Shown here piece by piece: positions 1 to 5,730 of a DNA stretch of 6,919 bases. The notes beneath the pieces are model-generated. The model was not told where the DNA came from. It did not search any database and saw only the letters and a program-made list of their open reading frames with translations. This DNA comes from Hydrogenimonas sp. (GTDB taxonomy: Bacteria > Campylobacterota > Campylobacteria > Campylobacterales > Hydrogenimonadaceae), in NCBI RefSeq assembly GCF_029933015.1, contig NZ_JAOZOZ010000082.1:1-6919 (forward strand). Reading direction: 5' to 3'. How positions within the stretch are numbered: the stretch's first letter is position 1; the number at the start of each line of letters is the position of its first letter. Both the position numbers and the translations under genes were made by a program.

Positions 1-723
1 TACATCAGAGAAAACGAAACCATTACGAAAGAGCGGGAGGGTGATATCGTCGTCATATCGCCGACACTCTACTGGTACGCGCATGCCCAGTTTCCCACGA
101 GCTCTCTCGCAAAGGCCCGGAAACTTGCCGATGCCTATCTCGACTCCCGCCCCGAATCCTACCAGACGATCCATGTCGAAAAAAGAGAGGGCGGGTTCGA
201 CTGTTACGCCTACGATGCGGAAGCGGTGCGTGCCAGACTCGAAGAAGCGGAGGCCGCCGACGCGCCCGCCTTTTTTCTGCAGCAGTTCGCCGAGGAGATG
301 CCACTGCGTATCGACGACGACCTCATCGCGGATACGATCAACGGTGTGTGCATCGAGCTGCAGGATGGCAACAGAAACCTTCCCAGCATCGAATCTCTCG
401 ATTTCGACGCGGTAGCCGCTCCCTTCAACCGCACCGGAAGCGGAACCCTTTCCAACAAACTTCTCGTCGCTCTCGTCGCGCTTTTCGCCATCACGATGAT
501 TTTCGACCTCTCCCTCCGTTTTCAGAAATATTCGGCCATCGAGCGTGCCGCCGAAAGAGAGAGTGTCGACAAATCGGTCTACGAGCTCAAAGCCCTCGTA
601 TCGAAATATGAAAAAACAGCGTCGGAGCAGACGAAGCTGCGCAAAGAGATCAAGAAAGCTTTGAGCCGGCCCGGATTGAGAAGGCTGGAGTGCACGCCGT
701 CGAAAGGATGCAGCCGTGAATAG
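1..723 (+). CDS. GspL-like T2SS inner-membrane protein, 5' partial
   Basis: The reading frame is open from base 1 to the TAG at 721-723, giving 240 visible residues; the true start lies upstream of the window. Visible residues 1-150 are hydrophilic and presumably cytoplasmic. They contain a VVISP strand followed by an alternating basic/acidic helix, and the pattern recalls the first subdomain of the actin-like GspL/PilM cytoplasmic domain. A single hydrophobic segment at about 153-172 (LLVALVALFAITMIFDLSLRF) is followed by a charged, heptad-like stretch of about 55 residues that looks like a coiled coil. The protein then ends with two cysteines, C231 and C237. This topology (cytoplasmic domain, one TM, periplasmic coil) matches GspL, which couples GspE to GspM. 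It is short: usual GspL is about 400 residues and ends in a ferredoxin-like periplasmic domain, which I do not see here. Position beside an M-like gene and gspC-F is the main support. It could equally be called PilM/PilN-like or hypothetical. Confidence 0.6.
   Translation, partial: YIRENETITKEREGDIVVISPTLYWYAHAQFPTSSLAKARKLADAYLDSRPESYQTIHVEKREGGFDCYAYDAEAVRARLEEAEAADAPAFFLQQFAEEMPLRIDDDLIADTINGVCIELQDGNRNLPSIESLDFDAVAAPFNRTGSGTLSNKLLVALVALFAITMIFDLSLRFQKYSAIERAAERESVDKSVYELKALVSKYEKTASEQTKLRKEIKKALSRPGLRRLECTPSKGCSRE
703..708 (+). promoter_or_regulatory. Ribosome binding site for the GTG-started M-like gene
   Basis: AAAGGA lies 7 bases ahead of the GTG at 716, inside the end of the L-like gene. 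No ATG in the same frame lies near this point, so the site supports the GTG as the true start. It also implies translation coupled to the upstream gene. Confidence 0.6.
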
Positions 724-1117
724 TCCTTTCGCGAAAGTCTCTCTCGCCTCCATTGCCGCACTCCTTGTCGTATGGATCGCGGGTGCGCTCTTCATCGACC
801 ACAAAACGGCCGCTGCCGAAAAAGCGTATCGGGAGAAACATATTTTGATCGGGCGCTACGAAAGCCTCAAAGATCTCTGGTCCGAAAAGAGCCAGAGGCA
901 CGCCCTCAAGAAATTCAAAACGCTTTTGAGGCTTTATGGCATCACTCCCGATATCAGAAAACGTCGCAACCGGAAAATCTATACATTCAGGCTCGAAAAG
1001 AAAAACGCCGATTCGGTACTCACTAAACTCCTCAACAGCAATCTCGCCATATCGACGTTCAAAGTCAGAAAAATCGACAGACAGCACATCGAGGTGAGCG
1101 TGGGAGTCTCCGTATGA
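716..1117 (+). CDS. GspM/PilO-like T2SS inner-membrane protein
   Basis: A 133-residue protein starting with GTG, preceded by AAAGGA at 7-base spacing and overlapping the L-like gene by 8 bases. Residues 7-27 form one membrane segment after a short basic N-terminus, predicting a cytoplasmic N-terminus and periplasmic C-terminus. Residues 30-70 are charged and helical, probably a coiled coil. Residues 71-133 alternate short strands and helices and end in an amphipathic strand (HIEVSVGVSV), consistent with the ferredoxin-like fold that closes GspM and PilO. In T2SS, GspM dimerises and pairs with GspL to hold GspE at the membrane. The assignment rests on architecture, size (GspM is usually about 150-180 residues) and location between an L-like gene and gspC. 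Sequence similarity within this family is always low, so PilO-like is an equally fair name. Confidence 0.6.
   Translation: MNSPFAKVSLASIAALLVVWIAGALFIDHKTAAAEKAYREKHILIGRYESLKDLWSEKSQRHALKKFKTLLRLYGITPDIRKRRNRKIYTFRLEKKNADSVLTKLLNSNLAISTFKVRKIDRQHIEVSVGVSV
1102..1106 (+). promoter_or_regulatory. Ribosome binding site for the N-like gene
   Basis: GGGAG sits 7 bases before the ATG at 1114, within the last codons of the M-like gene. The start and upstream stop share the bases ATGA, the classic arrangement for termination-reinitiation coupling. Confidence 0.5.
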
Positions 1118-1623
1118 TCTGGGCGAAACGCATAGCCGCGGCAGCGGGGGCTTTGCTGATATGGGCACTGCTCACTTTCGCCTTCATCTCCAAAGATCGT
1201 CTCTGCAACGGGATCATCGAAAGGCTCGCCCAGGAAAAAGTGACGCTCTGTTACGACAGACGCACCACTTCGATGACCGGATGCGAGATGAGATTCGTCA
1301 CCCTCCTTTTCGTCCACTCTCCTGTCGCGAAGATCAAGGCCTTTTCCGCGACACCGTGGAAAATCGTAGCCGAGGGCATCCGGCTCGAAGGGATGGCGGC
1401 CGACGCGTTTCCGCCAAGGATCGAACGCGTCACGATTCTGCCTCTGGGCGGAACGATTTCCGCCGAAGGGGATTTCGGTACGCTGCGGGGAACATTCTCT
1501 TTGAGCGAAAGACATCTCTCTTTGCAGATCACCCCCTCTTCGCTGATGCAGAGAAACTACCGCTCCACCCTTCGGATGTTCAAACAAAAAAACGGAAAGT
1601 TTGTCTATGAAACGGCATTTTGA
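1114..1623 (+). CDS. GspN-like T2SS protein
   Basis: A 169-residue protein whose ATG overlaps the preceding TGA (ATGA). An N-terminal membrane anchor covers about residues 7-25, and the rest is predicted periplasmic. From about residue 60 it is rich in short beta strands. The section around 112-142 (AEGDFGTLRGTFSLSERHLS) has the repeated 'G-x-hydrophobic-x-G' strand style typical of the C-terminal part of GspN and of AsmA-like beta proteins. Usual GspN is about 250 residues, so this would be a short version. GspN is an accessory, often absent, inner-membrane T2SS subunit of unclear role. Three cysteines (C31, C46, C57) fall in the predicted periplasmic part just after the anchor. Gene order next to L/M-like genes and gspC supports the call; sequence alone would justify only 'anchored periplasmic beta-rich protein'. 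Confidence 0.55.
   Translation: MIWAKRIAAAAGALLIWALLTFAFISKDRLCNGIIERLAQEKVTLCYDRRTTSMTGCEMRFVTLLFVHSPVAKIKAFSATPWKIVAEGIRLEGMAADAFPPRIERVTILPLGGTISAEGDFGTLRGTFSLSERHLSLQITPSSLMQRNYRSTLRMFKQKNGKFVYETAF
1594..1599 (+). promoter_or_regulatory. Ribosome binding site deciding the gspC start
   Basis: GGAAAG precedes the ATG at 1607 by 7 bases. An in-frame TTG lies two codons upstream at 1601, but it would leave only one base between this site and the start. The ATG at 1607 is therefore the better choice. Confidence 0.55.
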
Positions 1624-2434
1624 CAAACTCGCACCCCTGGCCGTATGGCTTCTCATCATCGTACTGGCAGCGAAGCTTGGTGCCCTCGTCGTCGATGCGT
1701 TTTTCCCTCCGGTTCCCTCTCTCGAATGCACGGAACGCCCTTCCCACAAAAAGGAGAAATATCACTTCGCCAAAGCCTTCGGGCTCGAAAGCGGCACGCA
1801 CAAACCCGCCACCTCCACCCGTCCGGCCCCCAAACCGGTCTCCCTCAGAGGCTACCAGCTGACGATGACCGCCGTGGGAGAGCCCAGTATGGCCATCATC
1901 GTCCACAATAGAAAAAGCAAACTTCTCACCGTCGGCGAATCGATCGACGGCTTCAGGCTCACCGAAGTCTACAAAGACCGTGTAAAGCTGACCAAAAACG
2001 GCCGGGAGTACTGGCTTATGATGAAAAAATCGAAGTCGTCCATCTCCACCAGAACACGCGCATCGCACGTGAAACGGAGCAGCCCTTCGGCCTACGCCGA
2101 ACAGATCCGCCGGGAGGGAGACACCTACTACGTCCCGCGTGAGCTGCTCGAAGAGATGCACGACATCAAAAAGATCTTCAAATATATCACGCTCAAGCCG
2201 ATCTACAGGGAGCACAAGATGGTCGGCTTCGGTGTCTCGAAAGTGAAAAAAGGTTCTGTTTTTGATAAAATGGGTCTGCATAAACGCGATATCATCGAAA
2301 AGATAAACGGCAGCCCGCTGACCAACGAAACGGAAGCGTTCAAATATTTCAACCAAATCAACGAACTGAGCTCACTGACGTTGACGATCAAACGGGGAAG
2401 CGAGCAGAAGGAGCTGCATTATGAGATTTTTTAA
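1607..2434 (+). CDS. gspC: Type II secretion system protein GspC (HR and PDZ domains)
   Basis: A 275-residue bitopic protein with the full GspC plan. A short basic N-terminus is followed by a membrane segment at about 10-29 and a Pro/Thr-rich linker around 66-78. The HR (homology region) domain spans about 78-140, with the typical strand run YQLTMTAVG, SMAIIV, LLTVGESIDG and the 'hydrophobic-x-hydrophobic' ending REYWLMM. A second Ser/Arg-rich linker covers about 141-165. The C-terminal PDZ domain spans about 193-274 (GFGVSKVKKGSVFDKMGL, then DIIEKINGSPL). In known systems the HR domain binds the N0 domain of GspD, linking inner-membrane platform to secretin; the PDZ domain is implicated in substrate recognition. 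This gene distinguishes the locus from a type IV pilus or competence cluster, where PilP takes the role. It overlaps the N-like gene by 17 bases and gspD by 14. Starting at TTG 1601 would add two residues. Confidence 0.87.
   Translation: MKRHFDKLAPLAVWLLIIVLAAKLGALVVDAFFPPVPSLECTERPSHKKEKYHFAKAFGLESGTHKPATSTRPAPKPVSLRGYQLTMTAVGEPSMAIIVHNRKSKLLTVGESIDGFRLTEVYKDRVKLTKNGREYWLMMKKSKSSISTRTRASHVKRSSPSAYAEQIRREGDTYYVPRELLEEMHDIKKIFKYITLKPIYREHKMVGFGVSKVKKGSVFDKMGLHKRDIIEKINGSPLTNETEAFKYFNQINELSSLTLTIKRGSEQKELHYEIF
2408..2413 (+). promoter_or_regulatory. Strong ribosome binding site for gspD
   Basis: AAGGAG lies 7 bases before the ATG at 2421, inside the end of gspC. It is the best Shine-Dalgarno match in the window. 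That fits the secretin being needed at higher copy (12-15 subunits per channel in known T2SS) than the platform proteins made from the same message. Confidence 0.65.
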
Positions 2435-4256
2435 ATTTTTTCTGTTTTTGGCTCTCTTGGCCCCGATGGGTGCGATGGCCGAAAAGATCACGATCAATTT
2501 CAACAACACGCCCATCAAGGATGTCATACGCTTCGTGGCGAAAGAGACGCACAACAACATCCTCATGACCGACAAGATCAGCGGTACCGTCAACTTCGTA
2601 TCCGAAGAGCCCATCGACAAAGAGGAGCTCATCCCACTGCTGACGCAGATTCTCCAAAACCGCGGCTACACCATCATCAACGGCAACAACGGATACATGA
2701 TGGTCACCCGCGCCGCCAACGCGAAAAAGCTGGCCAGCCCCGATGAAAAGGCGGAAGCGGGCATGGTGACGAAAATCATCCGCGTCCACTATATCAAGGC
2801 CAGCGACGCGGTCCAGAAACTGCGCTATCTCAGCAGTCAGTTCGCTTCCGTCACATTCGACAACCACAAAAACGTCATCATCATGACGGACTACCCCAAA
2901 CAGATCAAGAATTTCGAAAAGACGCTCCGCAAAATCGATCAGCCGATGCAGAAGGAGATACGCTTCATCTCCCTGACCAACGCCGACGCCCTCAGCGCCG
3001 TCAAAGAGCTGAACACGATTTTCAAAGCGCTCAACACCACCTTCCGGTTCCCCGTCACCCTCAGCGCCGATGAAAAGAGCAACAAGATCGTCGTCATCGC
3101 CGACTCCCACGACATCGCCAAAGCGGTCGACATCGTCAAAAAATATGACCGCCAAAACAGCACCAAAGAGGTGATGAGCGACGTCATCTTCCTCAACAAC
3201 GCCGAAGCGACGGCCACCGTCAAAATCCTCACAGGTCTGATGAAGAGTTTCGACAAGGAGACCCAGGCCCATGTCTCGGTCCAGGCGAAGGAGGATATCA
3301 ACGCCATCGCCATCACGGGCACACCCCAGGCGGTCAAACTGATCACCAAAGTGATCAAGAAACTCGACATCGAACAGCAGCAGGTCTACGTCAAGGCGCA
3401 CATCTACGAAATCAGTCAGCGGAAAATGGAGAACCTCGGTATCAAATGGGGGGCGGTCGCCGGAGGCATCACGGGCAACCTTCTGATGACCGGCCAGATG
3501 AACATGGGCGGCAGTGTCTTCACTCTGCCCGACATTCTGAGGGGTGCACTGAATCTCGACGAGATCGACGCCAATGTCGCCGTCGGCGCCATCATCGATC
3601 TCATGAAACAAAACGGTGCCGTCAATGTCATCAGCGAACCCAACATCCTCTGCCTCAACAACAAAAAGTCCTCCGTCTATATCGGAAAGACCATCTCCAT
3701 CCTGACCAGCCAGTCCACGGGCGACCAGACCACCTCCACGACACGCAACACCTACAGCCGCGAGGACATCGGTCTGACGCTGGAGATCAAGCCGCAGATC
3801 GCCAGCGACAGCAAGGTGCTGATGGAGGTCAAGACGAAACTCGAGGACATCGACCAGTCCAGCACCAAAGTGGCCGACAGACCCACCACGTTCAAACGGG
3901 AGGTTCAGACCGTCGCCATCGTCAGGGACGGTGAAAACGTCATCATCGGAGGGCTCCTGAAAGACTACTACTCCAAAGGCGAAACGAAAGTCCCGATCCT
4001 GGGAGACATCCCGATCGTCGGATCGATATTCACCTCGAAAAACGATATCAAGGACCAGATCAACGTCATCATCGTCCTGACGCCCTATATCGTCAAAGAC
4101 AGCGAGTCGCTGGCCGAAATCCAGACCAAGATCGCGAAAACCGAAGAGCTCAAGGCCGATCTGGCGAAAATTCTCGAAAAACGGCTCAAAGAGCGAAAAG
4201 CCAATTTCAACCGCGATGAAAACGAAAGTGTCCCGACCGATGTTTTCAACCGTTAA
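2421..4256 (+). CDS. gspD: Type II secretion system secretin GspD
   Basis: A 611-residue outer-membrane secretin. A Sec signal peptide covers residues 1-20, with a likely cleavage after AMA and no lipobox cysteine. The N0 domain (about 22-97, ITINFNNTPIKDVIRFVA) is followed by N1 (about 115-175), N2 (about 178-245) and N3 (about 250-343). The three repeated N1-N3 domains each end in a helix and 'K(I/Y)D' type turn. The C-terminal secretin domain runs from about 345 to 558. It includes VISEPNIL at 403-410, VIIGGLL at 507-513, the family signature VPILGDIPIVGSIF at 524-537 and the closing strand VIIVLTPYIV. Multimers form the gated channel through which folded substrates leave the periplasm. 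A charged helical tail (561-611) follows the barrel in the place of the S-domain, and its codons overlap the start of gspE. Length is near the GspD norm of 600-700. The ATG is backed by AAGGAG at 7 bases. Family certain; a competence-type secretin is less likely given the gspC neighbour. Confidence 0.97.
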   Translation: MRFFKFFLFLALLAPMGAMAEKITINFNNTPIKDVIRFVAKETHNNILMTDKISGTVNFVSEEPIDKEELIPLLTQILQNRGYTIINGNNGYMMVTRAANAKKLASPDEKAEAGMVTKIIRVHYIKASDAVQKLRYLSSQFASVTFDNHKNVIIMTDYPKQIKNFEKTLRKIDQPMQKEIRFISLTNADALSAVKELNTIFKALNTTFRFPVTLSADEKSNKIVVIADSHDIAKAVDIVKKYDRQNSTKEVMSDVIFLNNAEATATVKILTGLMKSFDKETQAHVSVQAKEDINAIAITGTPQAVKLITKVIKKLDIEQQQVYVKAHIYEISQRKMENLGIKWGAVAGGITGNLLMTGQMNMGGSVFTLPDILRGALNLDEIDANVAVGAIIDLMKQNGAVNVISEPNILCLNNKKSSVYIGKTISILTSQSTGDQTTSTTRNTYSREDIGLTLEIKPQIASDSKVLMEVKTKLEDIDQSSTKVADRPTTFKREVQTVAIVRDGENVIIGGLLKDYYSKGETKVPILGDIPIVGSIFTSKNDIKDQINVIIVLTPYIVKDSESLAEIQTKIAKTEELKADLAKILEKRLKERKANFNRDENESVPTDVFNR

Positions 4257-5730
4257 AAACCCGGAGATCCCCGCCTATACGGAGGTCCCCAATCTCGATT
4301 TTTACCTGAAAAACGGCCTGCTTTTCGGTATCTACGAAGAGACGCCCCACGCATTCATCCGGGAAAATCCCGACGCCAACATGCTCAATGCCCTCTCGCA
4401 CCTGGGGGGACGTTATCCGGTGCTGCTCCTGGACGAAGAGAGTTACAACAACCTCAAAAACAGGTTTCTGGAAGCCCGCAGCGAAGAGGGGATCGAAGAG
4501 GTCGAGGGGTTCGAAAACCCCGAAGAGATCGAAAATTTCCTGCAGAACGAGGATCTCCTCAGCAGCGAAAACTCCGCGCCGATCATCCGGTACGTCAACT
4601 CCCTCTTCGTCCAGGCCGTCAAACGGCGGGCGACCGACATCCATATCGAAACCTTCGAAAAAGAGGGCGACGTACGGTTCCGCATCGACGGCGTACTGAA
4701 CAAGATCGCGACACTCAAAAAGGGGGCGATCGAGTCGATCATCAACCGTATCAAAGTCATCTCCAACCTCGACATCTCCGAAACCCGCATCCCCCAGGAC
4801 GGCCGGACGAAGATCACGATCGCGGGATCGGGCGTGGACGTGAGGGTTTCGATCCTGCCCACCTATTACGGTGAGAAAGTGGTGATGCGTCTTCTGATGA
4901 AAGGCGAGTCGATCCCGTCGCTGCACAATCTCGGCTTCTCCGTCGAAGTCTACAACAAACTCAAGTCGCTCCTCAAACACAGCTACGGGATGATTCTGAT
5001 CACCGGTCCTACGGGAAGCGGTAAATCGACGACGCTCCACTCCTTTCTCAAAGAGATCGACCACGAACATTTCAACATCGTCACGATCGAGAACCCGGTC
5101 GAATACAACGCACCCGGCGTCAACCAGATCCAGGTGAACGAGAAGGTCAACCTCACCTTCTCCGAAGCGCTTCGCTCGATCCTCAGACAGGACCCCGACG
5201 TCATCATGGTAGGCGAGATGCGCGACAGCGAAACGGCGAAGATCGCCACCCAGGCGGCGATGACGGGCCACCTGCTGCTGTCTACCCTGCACACCAACAG
5301 CGCCGTGGCGGCCATACCAAGGCTTTTCGATATGGGAATCGACCCTTTCCTCGTCCGCTCCACACTCATCGGCATCCTCGCGCAGCGGCTGGTGCGCAAA
5401 CTATGTCCCTACTGCAAAGTCGCCTACGCCCCCAGCGAAGAGGATATCGAATATTTCTATCTCGACCACGACACGAAGGTCTACGGTCCCAAGGGGTGCA
5501 AAAAGTGCGGCTTCACCGGATACAGGGGCCGCCGGGCCATCGGGGAGATCATACTTGTCGACGACGCCTTCGGAGCCAGAATCAAATATGGTGCGGACGA
5601 ACAGTCGCTGCGAAACTATCTGATCGAAGAGACCGACTTCAAGCCGATGTTCGAAGAGCTCAGAAAGATGGTCATGACCGGTGAGACGAGCATTTCGGAA
5701 GCGATACGTATCGGAGTCAAAGGGGTATGA
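4216..5730 (+). CDS. gspE: Type II secretion system ATPase GspE
   Basis: A 504-residue cytoplasmic secretion ATPase, the expected length. Residues 1-115 form the N1E region that docks on GspL. Residues 125-245 are the N2E domain, with ATDIHIE (139-145), RFRIDGVL (154-161) and RIPQDGR (191-197). The RecA-like domain carries Walker A GPTGSGKST (264-272), the Asp-box region TIENPVE (290-296), Walker B DPDVIMVGEMRD (326-337, presumed catalytic Glu334) and the His box TGHLLLSTLHTN (350-361). The zinc module has CPYC (397-400) and CKKC (428-431), before GYRGRRAIGE. ATP hydrolysis by a hexamer drives pseudopilus assembly through GspF and GspL. The Asp box reads ENP rather than the usual EDP. ATG 4216 overlaps gspD by 41 bases; the in-frame ATG at 4240 (residue 9) would cut this to 17 bases. 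Neither has a good ribosome binding site, so the start is uncertain by 8 residues. The product itself is certain. Confidence 0.97.
   Translation: MKTKVSRPMFSTVKNPEIPAYTEVPNLDFYLKNGLLFGIYEETPHAFIRENPDANMLNALSHLGGRYPVLLLDEESYNNLKNRFLEARSEEGIEEVEGFENPEEIENFLQNEDLLSSENSAPIIRYVNSLFVQAVKRRATDIHIETFEKEGDVRFRIDGVLNKIATLKKGAIESIINRIKVISNLDISETRIPQDGRTKITIAGSGVDVRVSILPTYYGEKVVMRLLMKGESIPSLHNLGFSVEVYNKLKSLLKHSYGMILITGPTGSGKSTTLHSFLKEIDHEHFNIVTIENPVEYNAPGVNQIQVNEKVNLTFSEALRSILRQDPDVIMVGEMRDSETAKIATQAAMTGHLLLSTLHTNSAVAAIPRLFDMGIDPFLVRSTLIGILAQRLVRKLCPYCKVAYAPSEEDIEYFYLDHDTKVYGPKGCKKCGFTGYRGRRAIGEIILVDDAFGARIKYGADEQSLRNYLIEETDFKPMFEELRKMVMTGETSISEAIRIGVKGV

Noticed and set aside
979..2356. Two minus-strand frames (979-1749 and 1580-2356) opposite the N-like gene and gspC
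   Set aside because: Each is register-aligned with the sense gene, has no recognisable motif, and the sense genes show membrane segments and PDZ/HR domains.
2388..3611. Long open frame of 407 codons on the minus strand opposite gspD
   Set aside because: It is in exact codon register with gspD. Such an antisense frame stays open because the sense gene avoids TTA, CTA and TCA codons. The product is an Asp/Val/Phe-rich composition with no domain pattern.
3446..3934. Plus-strand frame of 162 codons inside gspD
   Set aside because: It is a frame-shifted shadow, giving an Arg/His/Gln-rich product without sense, inside the conserved secretin domain.
4246..5292. Open frame of 348 codons on the minus strand opposite gspE
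   Set aside because: It is in codon register with gspE and covers the Walker motifs on the sense strand; a mirror artefact of codon bias.
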